A stretch of 62,500 nt of DNA, from NCBI RefSeq assembly GCF_000234665.1, contig NC_018315.1:392047-454546 (forward strand). Direction: 5' to 3'. Each line of letters begins with the position of its first letter. Positions within the stretch are counted from its first letter, which is position 1. Position numbers and translations under genes: made by a program. The notes below the pieces were generated by a model. The model searched no databases and was not told the origin of the DNA. It worked only from the letters and a program-made list of their open reading frames with translations. Source of the DNA: Leishmania mexicana MHOM/GT/2001/U1103 (lineage: Eukaryota > Euglenozoa > Kinetoplastea > Trypanosomatida > Trypanosomatidae). Shown in pieces: positions 30,876 through 43,028 of this stretch.

Positions 30876-32336
30876 ATGACGAAGCAGGCGAATTGGTTAA
30901 TGTCGCTGAAGCCGATGCTGGCGGTGCTGCCGGAGATCGAGAAGCCCCGCCGCCTACCCGGCATCAAGGAGCGCATCATGTGGACCGGTGTGGCGCTCTT
31001 TGTCTTCCTCATCTGCTGCCAAGTCCCCGTGTACGGCGCCCGCCCCGGCAACGCCAGCGACCCGTTCTACTGGATGCGTATTGTGCTGGCGAGTAACAAG
31101 GGTACACTGATGGAGCTGGGCATCTCGCCTATCGTGTCCGCCTCTCTCATCCTGGAACTGTTAGCCGGCGTGCGCATCCTCACCTACGACCCGAACAACC
31201 GTGAGGAGCGGGCGGTATTCGAGGGCTTCCAGAAGATGATGGGCCTGGTGATCACGGTGGTGGAGGCGGTGGCGTACGTGTCTTCGGGCATGTACGGTGA
31301 TCCGTCGCGTATTGGCATGGTCATGTGCGGCTTGATTGTTCTCCAGCTCATGGCGGCAACCATGATTTGCATTCTTCTGGACGAGCTCCTGCAAAAAGGA
31401 TGGGGCATTGGCAGCGGCACCTCCCTCTTCATCGCCACAAACGTGTGCGACACTATCATTTGGAAGGCGTTCTCTCCATCAACCATCAACACTGGCCGCG
31501 GCGCCGAGTTTGAGGGTGCCATCATCGCCTTCTTCCACCTGCTTGTCTCGCGCACGGACAAAGTGCGTGCGCTGCGTGAGGCATTTTATCGACCGCAGCT
31601 GCCGAACCTGACGAACATCTTCTCCACCGCCGTGGTCTTCGTCGTCGTCGTCTTCTTCCAGGGCTTCCGTGTGCCACTCATGACAAAGAGCAAGTTCAAC
31701 GGCAACGACCGCCAGCCTTACATGATCAAGCTCTTCTACACGAGCAACATGCCGATCATTCTGCAGACAAGTGTTGTGTCGAACATCAGCTTCTTTTCTC
31801 AGATCCTGTCGCGCCGCTTCGGCAACCGAAACTTCCTGATCAACCTGCTTGGCCGGTGGGAGGAGCGCGGGTACAACGGCGGCGGCAGCGGCCAGATGTT
31901 TCCTGTCAGCGGCCTTGCGTACTACCTCGTGCCCCCAGCGACCTTCTACGACCTGCTAGCCGACCCCATTCACGCCATATTCTACGTGGTCTTTGTGCTG
32001 ACCTCGTGTGCCGTCTTCTCCCGACTGTGGATCACCATTTCGCACACGGCGCCGAGAGACGTGGCGAAGCAGCTCGCCTCACAGGGCCGCTGGCTCGTGC
32101 AGGCCCGCGAAAGCGAGGATGATATGACCCGACTCTTGGAGAAGTACATCCCCGTCGCGGCCAGCTTCGGAGGCCTCTGCGTCGGCGCGCTGACGATCTT
32201 CGCGGACTTTCTTGGCGCCATTGGTAGCGGCACCGGTATCCTGCTCTCCGTCACGATGATCAACCAGTACTACGAGATCCTTCAGCAGGAGGGCCAGGAC
32301 CTTGGGTACGGCTTCCTGAAGCAGAAAGTGGCGTAG
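30876..32336 (+). CDS. SEC61A: Protein transport protein Sec61 subunit alpha
   Basis: The 486-residue protein is the channel-forming subunit of the ER Sec61 translocon, which moves nascent secretory proteins into the ER and inserts membrane proteins. The N-terminus is characteristic: LKPMLAVLPEIEKP, then the first membrane segment (about 33-52) and the plug-like region before MELGISPIVSASLILEL. About ten hydrophobic segments follow, including VVFVVVVFFQGFRVPL and the conserved cytosolic FYTSNMPIILQTSVVSN. The C-terminal segment is GAIGSGTGILLSVTMINQYYEI. Length matches the eukaryotic family (about 475 residues), with no truncation or insertion. The ATG at 30876 aligns with the family start. 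A partner, the COPII coat protein Sec31, is encoded 25 kb downstream on the same strand, but no co-regulation is implied. Confidence 0.97.
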   Translation: MTKQANWLMSLKPMLAVLPEIEKPRRLPGIKERIMWTGVALFVFLICCQVPVYGARPGNASDPFYWMRIVLASNKGTLMELGISPIVSASLILELLAGVRILTYDPNNREERAVFEGFQKMMGLVITVVEAVAYVSSGMYGDPSRIGMVMCGLIVLQLMAATMICILLDELLQKGWGIGSGTSLFIATNVCDTIIWKAFSPSTINTGRGAEFEGAIIAFFHLLVSRTDKVRALREAFYRPQLPNLTNIFSTAVVFVVVVFFQGFRVPLMTKSKFNGNDRQPYMIKLFYTSNMPIILQTSVVSNISFFSQILSRRFGNRNFLINLLGRWEERGYNGGGSGQMFPVSGLAYYLVPPATFYDLLADPIHAIFYVVFVLTSCAVFSRLWITISHTAPRDVAKQLASQGRWLVQARESEDDMTRLLEKYIPVAASFGGLCVGALTIFADFLGAIGSGTGILLSVTMINQYYEILQQEGQDLGYGFLKQKVA

Positions 32337-33726
32337 CTGTGAGCACAGGCGAAAGAGAGAGGGGGGCCGAGCCGATGGATGGCCGTTGCGGCTGTGCGCG
32401 CGTGGCTGTGTTGGTCTATGTCTGTGCCTGAGCGGGTGTATGCTAGTATATGTTTTATGCGTGTCTTTTTTGCTTCCCCAGAGCGCGGCGGGCGAGCGAG
32501 CCACATGCCATCCGTTCTCTTGCTCTTATCGTTTGGCGACGCGCACAGACCTCATTTTTTTCTTTTATGTTGTTGCAGATGGGAAACCTGGATGGCGACG
32601 GCGCCGTCGCAGCGAAGTGCCAGTGAGGCCATCATGGGTGCACCGCACGAGACACAGAAGGACCCGCCCACAGCGAGGGGTACGAGGACGAAGCACACGC
32701 CGCTACCTTTGCGCGCCACAGCTTCCGCGTGGCCGCAGGGGATTGGGGGAGGAGCGGCAGAGGCGGCGGCGTGCACAGATGATGGCGCTCTGTATTGGCC
32801 ATGTATATTCGTTCGCTGCCTATTGCTTCGCCGCTTGTGGCTGTGTGGCTCTCTGTGTGCGCCTGTGTGCCTGCAGCTGCTGTGCGGAGTCCGAGGTCCG
32901 ATGGGCCGGAGCGAGAGCAGGACAGTAACTCAGAGAGACAGAAGGCGGTGCAGCGACTGAGCAGGTGATGACTCGGGGACTTCAGGGAGGGGGAAGCGGG
33001 GGTGTGTAAGTAAACGAGATGCCGTTCCTCAGTGTAGACACCATGCCCTTTCATGGGCTCTATGCGCCTCTCCCCCAATTCCCCGAGCGGGCGCACACAT
33101 TCCTGGGCTCTTTTTTATATCGAATACGTGCTGCCGGCGATTGCGCCCCCCCCCCCCCATCGTGGTGCTCTTCCTCATCACTGCTGCAGCCCTCCCTCTT
33201 TCTGTTTCGTGTGCCCCTTCTCCGTGCTCGGATCGTGTGCGTCATGTGTCGTGCTCCTCACGGTGGCTACATGCGCCAGCTCACAGTCGATTGGCCCACT
33301 CGCATCCCTTACCCGCAGCGGATTCGTGATGTGCTTGGCCCATCATGCCTTTGTGCGCCCGATTATGGCTCACGGACGCTGCATCGCGTATCCATTTTTC
33401 GTTCTCTCACTCTATTGTGTCCGCCTCTCGCTTCAATGAGCACTTTGCGCTCCTCGTCTCCCACGGCTGGGTGCGCTGTGCTTCGGGGGGTGGGGTGGGG
33501 GAGGGTTGGCAGCTGCCCACGGGAAGAGGTAGGTGGGGTGGGGGAGATGGCTGGCTGGCGAGCGGACTCACTGCTGCGTTGCCGCTGCGGATGGTACCCG
33601 CCCCGCACCGGCGTCTTCTTTCGTTGTGTTCTCCTGCGCCTTTGCTTGTGTCTGTCTGTCTGTCTGTGTGCGCGCGTGTGTGTGTGTGTGGGCCGTTGGA
33701 CGTGTGGTGCGGCGGCTTTCCTTTTT

Positions 33727-33762
<36 letters not shown>

Positions 33763-35552
33763 CCTCGAAGGAGCGAGGAGGAGGCCGAGGCGAAAAAGTG
33801 TCTTTTTTATCTTTTAAACGGCAACGGAGGGAGTGACGCCGCTCTCTTGCGCCTCTGCACCCTCCCCCTCCCCTTTCCTTCACATCCTTCCCGGCTCTCC
33901 GAGATGAGCAAGCGTCTCCCACGCGCTGCGGGACGGCGATGAAAGAGGAGTGAAGAGGGGACAGGGCGTGCAGGCCAGGGGTGAGGTGGCGCATGATGGA
34001 TTCTCGGCGCTAAGCATACGCCACACGTGCAAAACAATGAAAAGGCAGAACCCAAGCGGCGACGCGTGCGTGCGTGTCCACGAAGTTTCCTCCTCACTTC
34101 CCTCGTCCCTTTTTCCATCACTGATGGAGGAACACGTGCGCCTCTCTTCTCAGGTGTGCTCAGGGGGGGGGAGGCCGCCGTGCCTCATCGTTACCAAGGG
34201 GAAGAGGAGGATGCATCCTTCGCACGTGCGCCGCCTCGTTGGCCCTCTCCCTCCCCCATTCCCCAGAGAACTCTGGCTGTGAGGGCATGGCTTCCAGGTG
34301 TGTGCGAAGAGAGGTGCGGGGTGGGGGACGACAACGTTGCGAGTTGACGCGCTTCCGATTTCTTTTCTTTCGCTCACTCATCTCTCCGTCTACTCCTCTT
34401 TGTGCGTCGAGCGAGGCACGCGCTTGCGCGTATGCACGTTGGCACTCTCCCGGGAGTTCGCTTCCCAACGACAGGCGCGCATCCACAAGCACATCGCTGT
34501 TCTCTGCTTATCATCCTGCGCTTCTCGTCTCCACTCCTCCTTCGGATTCATCTTGTGCGCGCGTGCCATACCGAGTGCTGGCGAGGCGGTTTTCTGCAGC
34601 GTCCGACTACACCCGCCTCTCCTCCCGCCAAAAAAAAAAAGATGTTTTCCCCGGGGCTATCCGCATCACCTCTCACGTACGCACGCGTATTGCGGAATAG
34701 ACGACTCGGAGAGAGAGGGGGAGCGAGGGAGGGAGGGAGGCGGAGGGCCATCTGCGCACACCTCAACGCACGCATCCACGTGTTCATGGGAAAGGGGAAC
34801 CACAGGGAGAGTGTGTGTGTGTGTGTGGGGTCTACGCAACGCTACACGAAATCATGATATATACACACAGACACAGACAACGATAAAAATGTGTGTGTGT
34901 GTGTGTGTGCAGCAACGCGCGGCCGCGGCATAGCGCAGAGAAAGCGGTGCTGAACCTACTCCCTCGAGTCTCCGTCTTTTCTCATCTCTTGGCCAACTTC
35001 GGTGGTCTCTACGGGTGCTGCGTTTCGCGCATCCAGAACCGATACTAATAATACGAATAAAAAAAAGGGCCGCACATAACGGGACAAACCCCTCACACAC
35101 ACGCGCACATATGCGTGCTCGCAGACCCCGGCGCTCATTTCTCGAACGCCGCACAGCGCACTCAACCAAAACACGAGAGAAGCGAGCGCTGCGATCACCG
35201 TTTCCTTCGTCTTTCTGCGTTCTTTTTCCTTCTGCGCTGCCGTTTATCGTGGCTTTTATTTTCGCACGCGTGCACCTCTGGTTTCGCTTGTGCCGTCTCT
35301 GCCGTCGTAAAGCTTTGTGTGCAGCCGTGTGTGTGTGTGTGTGTGCCTTGCTCATTCATCTTGGCCGGAAGCCCGCCGTGTCTTCTCTTGCCTTATCTTG
35401 CCTTTGATTGCTCTTCGTTTTTTGTGTTTTGGCTTCTTCGCAACAAGAGCCCCCCCCCCCCTGCACACACACTCACACACCCACACAAGTCCAAGACCGG
35501 AAAAGGAAGGTGAGCGGGTGTACGTGTGTGTCTCGCTATTTGTTCCGGTGCC
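32337..35552. other. 3.2-kb intergenic/UTR region after SEC61A, no gene seen
   Basis: A segment at about 32575-32950 has balanced, GC-rich composition and an open + frame of roughly 120 codons after an internal ATG, but I recognise no protein in it. Other landmarks are a C14 run near 33147-33160, a GT run at 33731-33758 and another near 34889-34909. The right end contains the 5'UTR of the following pseudogene. Confidence 0.5.
33731..33758. repeat. (GT)n microsatellite
   Basis: Fourteen perfect GT units in the interval between SEC61A and the pseudogene. Confidence 0.9.
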
Positions 35553-38500
35553 ATGCTCCCAGGTACAGCAGCTGGCGCCCGCAACGCCGATCTGCCGTAC
35601 ACGCTGCGCTCCCTGCACAATGCACACTACCGCGTCTGCGAGGATGTGGCCGCGGTGCTGCTGCAAGAGGACTTTTTTGAGCAGGCATTGAGAGGCGAGT
35701 TCTACGCCATGAGCTACCTGCGCCATCGCATCCCACTCTTGTTCCAGCTCGCCCTGCATACGTGGACGCCCCAACAGCGTCGAAAATCGACGCCGACGTC
35801 AGGGCGAACGCCCATGCACCACGCGGCGTGCCACTCCACGGGGGAGGAGGAGGGTGACCGAGAAGGCAATAGCCACCGCAGCGACTCGGACTGCCCTGGC
35901 AATGATGAGTTGGCTCGCGGGGACCCGTTCGCAACGAGCGAGTCGCAGTGGGTGCGTGAAAGGGGTGAATGCTCGCGGGCGTCGATGTGCCCACCGACAG
36001 CAGAGCCGCAGTTGTCTTCGTCTTCAGAGAGACCGGAAGGGTGTCTTCCATCAGAGCAGCTCGCCGTGCTGGCGGTGCATCTGCTGTGTGGCGACCGGTC
36101 ACGCGTGCGTGAGGGATCCACGGAGGCCTATATAGCATTGTGTGGGCCCGTCTGGGATGCGCACACGGTGCTTAACTTCTTCGAGGAGCATCGGTGGCTG
36201 GTGCAATGAACGAGCCAGGCGCTGGAGGCGTCGTGCAAATGAGTGGAGAGCGTGTCGAACCGCGCCTTAGAGGACGAGCTGATCGCACAACCGCAGCGGC
36301 CGTCCGCGGGAGAGCCAGGTGCGCCACCAGAGAGCTCCCGCAGCGGCTCATCCAACCCGCTTCGACGGCTGTCAACGGTGTGCGCGGTGCCAGCCACCCT
36401 CCAACATGCACCACCGCAGCAGTCATCTCTCAAGACGGCGGCCTCGCCGGCGCAAACATGTTCATCCGGAGTCACCGACCTCATGCCATCCTTTCTTTGC
36501 TCCAGCAGCACAAGCGTTGATATCACGGAGCCGCGGTTGCCAAGCCTGTCTCTGCTCTCTTCACATCACGCGGGGACGTCGCCGCTCTCGTAGTATCTCT
36601 CTCCTATAGGGTGCCACACCCTGCTGTCTCAGCGATCAACGCCGTCTTTTCCTTCTGCCCCGGGCGGCCAGCTAACTTCACGACTGCAGCCGCTCCTGAG
36701 CGCGTCTGTTCACGGCCAAAGCAGTAGCGTTAGCACCCCAATGTCCACCACTGGCGTGCCAAACCGATCGCATCCCCTCAGCATGTTCGGCTCCGAGGCC
36801 GCTACGTCCTTCATGACCACCGCGGAGCTGACGGTCGAGCTGGAGCTGCAGTGTCGCCGCATTCGTCATGCCGTCATGCTGCTCGAGTCTCTTGTGGCTG
36901 TAGGGATGGTGGAGCCCTTTCTCTACCGTCGACCTGTCGGCTCCTCACCGACGCTGCCATGGACGCGGCGTGATGGCAGGCATAGAAGCGCCAGCGGCAT
37001 ATCGGGGTTTAACGGTGCAGACGACGAGGACGAGGGTAGCAACGTTGGTTTGCTCGGCGGCGGAAAAGGTGGCCGCGAACATCCGCGTGGGGTACATTCT
37101 GGCGGCTTGCTTCACTCGGTGCCAACCGCTCATGACCGTCATTGGGTGCGTGACTGCAAGCAAGCAGTACAACTGCAGCCGCACAGTTGCGCAGGCTGCT
37201 CTGCAGTGCGCCTTCGCACTGTCGCAGACGTCAGCGCGCCTGCTGCGCACACCGCTGCCGACGAGCAGCTGGAGCACGCCCTTTACGGAGCCGATGATGC
37301 GTGGCCTGTCGGAGCTTGCGGTGCATGTGCACCAACCGGCATCGGTGATGCCAGCACACGGCCTCATGGCAGCAGCAGCAACGGCTGCAACGGCTGCCGC
37401 GACCAGTGCGCCTGTGAGCGTTCCTTTGAAGTGATCATGTACGTCCTCTTCTCAGGCGGGGGCCGCAGGTGGCACCCCACCCGCGATTCCACGTGCGCGG
37501 ATGCCACCGCACCTTGCAGTTTCCGATGCTGCGGCTAGCGCTGTAGGTCAGACGCAGGGACTCGCCCCACTCCTGACAGCGCAGTCCAACATCCCGGCGT
37601 CGGCTGTCCCCACGGGGATGCGGCACTGGCCGCACCGCCACGCGTACTCGCTCATGCCGCCGACGGCTGCAGTCGTCACGGGCACCACGCCGGCAGAGGA
37701 GAGCGAGGCTGCCCAGGTGAGGACGCTGCGGCGGTGTCTGGCCTTGTACTGGGCCAAGTGTGTGCTGCTGAGCGCTCGTGCACTGAAGCTAGCCAGCGCC
37801 TACGACATCGCTGTTCTGTATGTGCTCTACGCCAATATCCGTACAGCGCGGTTGTGGCTGTGGGAGCGCATGACGGAGTACCGCAGTCGCATGAAGGCCC
37901 ACTTCGAGGCGGCCCGCGACGAGGTGCCACTGGCACGACTGCAAGAGGTATTTGAGCGATGGGACGCGGAGGTCGCTGAGGACGTCTACCAGAGCTTTTC
38001 AACGGCCACGGTGCCGCAGATGCAGCAGGAGACGCCGGGGCCACCGGCGCTCGCCAGCGTGCACCCACTGGGGAACGTGACTGCCGCACCCCTGAATCCC
38101 GAACCCCTCGCCGCCTCATCTATCCTCAGCCACCATGCCACTCAAACGATCACGACGACCTCGGACTCGCTCGCTTCCCCCAACACCTCGGCTAGGATGT
38201 CCACTACGGGCGCCGCCTTCGAGCTGGCGCGGGAGCCGCTGGGGACCCCGCCCAACAACGGGTCGCGGCCGCCGTCCATCAGCGACGACCCGCCCGGCCT
38301 CTCCGTCCACCTCGCCGCTGCTGCTGCCGCCGACTCCATGGAGATGGAGAGGTACCGCCGCGCCTTTTCGGACTCCTTCTGTTTCCGCAACTCGGACCTT
38401 GAGCTGCTGTCGGCCAGCCTGCCGGGTCAGCCGAGCAACGCTGTCCTGGTGCCGATTCATGTGATGGTCTTCACTTCACTCTTCACGATTCTCGATGGGG

Positions 38501-41298
38501 TGGGAGACGTTCTCTTGTGCGAGAATCCGCGGCTGAGCACCGTAGTGGCCAGTGAGCTGCTGACACTTCTCGTTGAGGCGAGGTTGAGTGTTCTGGAGCC
38601 ACTGCACGACGGGGCGATGGCCGCGGGTGGGCGGTGGGGGTCGACGGCGCCGTCTCCGCCAGGGTCGTTTTGCCTCACCTCCTCGCGACCGGACAGCTTC
38701 ACAGGCCGCTGCTCGGACGCCTCCATGCCGCCCGCCTCCACGCCGGCACTGTTACACTGCCCGCCGCGATCCTCAGACGACGGCAGCGGCGGCTTCGTTC
38801 TATCACCAGCTGCGGGCGTGGCGCTAAGTCGGCCGCTGCACCGTGGCGACGAGAAAACAATGGCGCCCGGCGCGACGGGCCGCCCCAGCGATAGCGAAAT
38901 CCCTGAGGACAGTCGGCGCCTTCGGCGCCATAGAATGGGTCGCCATCCACATCCAACGCTCGCGCGTGGCAGCCGCATTCTGCTGTTCAACGAGTACGCC
39001 CTGGTTCTTGGGGCGGGGGTGCGCGCGCCGCAAGTTGTTCGCCGCTGGCGCACGGAGTTGAAAGCAGACCCAGAGCACGCCGCCCGCGGCTACGCGTCTC
39101 TGCTGTACCACCTGCAGCTACGTCAGGAGCAGTGGACCGAGGAGAGCCTGGATGAGTACCACCTTTCGCCCAGGACGCTGTGACTCTTGCTCCGCGTGAC
39201 GGCGCGTGATGCGCGAGGCAACAGCCACTTCAACATTTTGCATGTTGACGACCTTGACGTCGTGGGCAGCCGCAAGGAGGAGGTGACGCCGCGATTAAGT
39301 GTGACCTCACCGAGCAACTCGCTGGCCACGGCGACCTACTCTGCGGAATGGGACCCCACGATGATGGAGACCTCGGTGCCAGGTGGCTCACTCGTGGTGC
39401 CCCGGGCGACCGCAGCCACAGCCGCGAGTCGGGTGGCCGCCGCAACTGCTAGCGCCGTCGCCGCATTGGGGGCCGCGTCGTCGCCGACCGCAGCGCATGA
39501 TAATGGCGTGTTGGCTCTTTCCATGGAGGGCCTGCCGCCAGGAAGCCAAGGCGGGGAGGCGCGCCGCTCTGCCGACTTCCTGGCTGAGGACACCGCCGAC
39601 GAGGAGGACAAGCTGCATCAGCGCGATGGCGGCAGTGCACCAGTGCTAGATGTGTGTTCGTTACTGAACGCTGGCAACTTCTCTGTGGGCTCTCTCGATC
39701 CTGGTCACCAGGTCCTCATCACGCCGCCACGCGTTGTCCGTATTCCACTGGCCGCCTCCAGGGCGCTGCAAGCCGTGCACGACGCGGACGGAGGTCACGC
39801 TCGCAGCGTCGCCATGCCATCTTTCACAGCGCACCCTTCTCCACCGCTGCTGCCGGCGGCGCCGACGGTAGCGCCTTTGCCGCCGCCGCTACCACAGGAG
39901 ATGGGCTCATTGCTACCCCGCCTGAGCTCCGCTGATACTCTGGGCTTGGCGGGTGGGAGGCTGACGATGAGGGAGCCCAGCATTGCTGCCATTGCATTGC
40001 ATGGCAGGTTCACTGTACCGGTCAACTCCCACTTCTCTGCCCAGGTCGACTACCCGAACCCAGAGAGCGAGTGTGACGACACCACACCGCGTCGTCCGGA
40101 GCTGCGCAGCAGCAGCTCTTGTACTTCAGCCGCCACGTTTGACGAGAAGGTGGATGGCGGGGATGCGAACAGCGCCACCTCGCCTGAGCCCAAGAGAGCG
40201 CCCTTGCCATCGGCCGCGGCGTTGCACTATCCTCACTCGAATGAGCCGCAGAGCCACGACGACTACGATCACCACCATACCGGCCACGAGGGGCGCCATC
40301 CTCGCAATGGACAGGAGAACGAAGGCATGTCCGCGTCGGTGACGACGGAGCACCGGCACGACGACATGCACCACGCCACGACGCAACGTCGCTGCCCCAC
40401 GCGCGTGCTACTCGCTGGACCACGAGGCGACCTAGAGACACTTGTGTTACGCATGCCGCATACGTGGTCGCTGCAGCAGCCGCTGGAGACGCTGCAGCGA
40501 GAGGCCTTGGAGAAGGAGGAGAGGGCCAACGCCACAAGTGCAGTGGCAGTGACGAGGACGGCGAACGCCGTCTTAGCTGGCGGCAAGGTACCCGATAAGA
40601 GCGCCACCTCAGTGATGATATGTTACACCCCCGTGCGCATGACACTCCCGCTAGCAGCGGCGGCCTCGGATGAGGAGCCTGCCGAGGAGGGCATCGCCGA
40701 CGTGGCCGCTGCAGAAGAAAAGGCAGCGATGAATGCAGAGCTGCGCAACAGCGGCGGCAGCACCGTTGAATCTCCTTTTCGAGAGGGTGCCCCGAGCGTA
40801 CACTTACACATTGCTCAGACACCGCACGAGGAGTAGCAGGAAGAGGGTGAGTGTGGCATCGTGGTCGCTCACGAGGCCCCAGCGCTGACCGAGGACGAGA
40901 TCACCGCTGCTCATAGCGCTGTCGTCCGCGTGGCCGAGGCGGCGGCGACTCTGGACATCGGCTGCCAACTGGCGGAGGCCGCGCCGTGCGCAGACAGGGT
41001 TTCCCTGGATTCACCTGCTGCACTGCCGGTGCCACAGGTGCCTGAGTAGGAGCAACCGGGGGAGCAGCAGAAGGACACGTCACCGCCACCACCGACGCGA
41101 CGCCTTGTCGTGCCCATGACCGCCGCAACGATGGCCAGCACCGTCCAACATACTTCGATTGTGCCGCGTCACCCATGGCTGCCGTATGCGGTCTTGGCAG
41201 CCGGGCGATCTCTCACGGCAACACACGATGCGTGTCGTCCTCGCTTCCTCGGAGCAGCGGCGCCTGCACGTTTCCAGGCGCGCTTAGCGCAAGAATAG
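35553..41298 (+). pseudogene. Decayed large conserved-type protein gene (seven internal stops, one frameshift)
   Basis: One long reading path of about 1900 codons is recognisable from its GC-rich third positions and continuous protein-like sequence, but it is broken. From the ATG at 35553 the frame is interrupted by TGA at 36207, TGA at 36240 and TAG at 36591. It shifts by +1 somewhere near 36950-37000, then continues through TGA at 37432, TGA at 39181, TAG at 40834 and TAG at 41047. It ends near the TAG-TGA pair at 41296-41301, though the 3' end is uncertain. Every internal stop is one transition from a sense codon (CGA to TGA, CAG to TAG). Ordered, helix-rich parts include TLRSLHNAHYRVCEDVAAVL near the start, CLALYWAKCVLLSARALKLA (about 37735) and ARGYASLLYHLQLRQEQW (about 39085). 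Between these lie Ser/Ala/Pro linkers. I do not recognise the family. Separate short genes are less likely, because frames continue directly across the stops. Confidence 0.75.
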
Positions 41299-41301
41299 TG
41301 A

Positions 41302-43028
41302 CGTGCAGCGGTCGTGGCAGTGATCGTAACGCTTATGCAGCGCAGCGCTGCCCTGGTTTCTTGATCATCCGAAGACCCGATCAACAGCAACGACAATGCA
41401 GTATCGGCTTAGGGCGGCCGTCCCTACGGCCTGCCCGTGCGTGTATGTACCCCCGCGAGTGTGTTCGCCATGCGTGCCGTATTACCGGTGCGCCTCTTTC
41501 AAGTTCGCAAAAGAAAAGGTGAAAGATGAGCGCATCTCCTCTCCGTGTTTTGCGCTTCTTGTTGTCCGCGGTTGGCTGATAGTCTGTGCCGAAGCCCTCT
41601 GCGCATTCGCCGTGCCAGTAGAAGCGTGGAGGTGTGCGTTGGGTAGCGAAGCTCGAGGTGGGATTGGGACAGGGAGGGGGGGGGGCTCTGTAGGCGACTA
41701 GCAGCGTGTAGCTAGCCGTGGATATGTGACGCGTTGGCCGAAGATGTGTGCAGGGCGCGATGCGCAGGAGTGGGCGGAAGGTGATTGGCGAATGATCTGC
41801 CCCGTGCACGTTCGCTGCTCTGCGCAGCTCCACCGTTTGCCACCCTCCCCACTCTTTTCCCCTTCGTAGCGGTGTGCTACGTCTCCTCCTCCTTTCCCGT
41901 TTCACGCGCACACCTTTGTTCGACTCTGTCATCTCTAACGAATTCCACGGCACCTCTCGCGGCCCACCGCCCCCGACGGATGCACACGGGGGCCCCCATG
42001 CGCTGTCACAGACGAGCTCTGGATCTACTCGCTCACTTGCTCCTCTTTCCTTTTTTTTCCGATTGCTTTACCGTCTCCCTCCCTCTCTTCTCCCATACGG
42101 TGTAGTGCACAGCTTCCAAAAGCATACACAGCAGAGGGCCAGGCAGAGTCCTCCACCCACACGCAGACCGACCGACCCCCCCCTCCCTACCCCCACCCAA
42201 ACAAGGCCATCACCCTGGAAACTTTCCTTCCCCCCCGTTCTATTCCAAGCACATCATCTGTACACATCACTATCACGCCCGCTTCTGCATCTATTTCTCT
42301 CCTGTCCCCTCTCACCCGCAGCGCGAAGCACACAGAAACATCAGCAAAGGCGCACAGGCAAGCAACAACCACATCCACACTTCACGCACGACGCTGCCGC
42401 AACAGGGAGAGGTGCACACTGGCCCTCCTCCCCCTTTCATCGGTTCTCTCGCTATCTATTGTCGCTGGCCTTCTGATTAACTCTCTGCTTCGTGCTTTCT
42501 TTTTTTTTTCGCCGTTGCTACCTATTGCTGGACGAGGCTTTCCGTTGCGGCTTGCGTGCGGTCCCCTCCCCTCCCACCGCATCGTTCACGCGTCCTCTCC
42601 TCGCCTTCACTTTTACTGGTGTCACGGGACGTTCGCTTTTTTTTTGCGCCTTCTCTCATCCCGTTTGATCGCCGTCTTTTCGGTGGTGCGCGTGGTTCTC
42701 CCTGCTTGCGGTTTGCTGTGTGCCCCTCTTGTCCTTCTCTTCTCGTTCTGCTCTTCACAGAATCATTGTCCCCCCACCCCCACGACCGCACCTTCGGCCT
42801 TTTCTTGCCTTGTGTGTGTGTACGCGTCAGTGTGGCACCAGCCACAGTAGCCCTCCTCCTTGCACCTCTGACCATTGTGGTGCACCTATCTCCACCCCTC
42901 TGCATCGCGCGGTGGACGGCGGTGGTGGCTTCTCTCTGTCCCGCACCCGGGTAGCCTCGCTTCGTTGGTGCGTTGCTGCCCTTCCTCCCTCCTCTTTCTC
43001 GCCTTTTTGTTTTTTTTTCTCGTCGAGA
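41302..43028. other. 1.7-kb intergenic region and 5'UTR of the first DHHC gene
   Basis: The left part (to about 41770) retains GC-rich, coding-like composition that may be residual 3' sequence of the pseudogene. From about 41860 it is strongly pyrimidine-rich with several T/C tracts. The tract at 42978-43022 runs up to the ATG, but the only AG after it (43026-43027) is 1 nt from the start codon. The functional acceptor is therefore probably further upstream, for example near 42951. Confidence 0.5.

Noticed and set aside
32379..32960. 193-codon frame downstream of SEC61A
   Set aside because: Open partly through balanced GC-rich sequence, but it has no family resemblance and a weak start; kept only as a note under the intergenic entry.
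36741..37538. Independent gene at 36741-37538
   Set aside because: Its first part continues the upstream frame across a stop, and its second part loses coding character exactly where the other frame gains it, so it is a pseudogene fragment plus shadow.
36207..39183. Selenocysteine or reassigned TGA in the broken gene
   Set aside because: TAG codons and a frameshift also break it, other genes in the window use TGA and TAG as normal stops, and no SECIS-like context was apparent.
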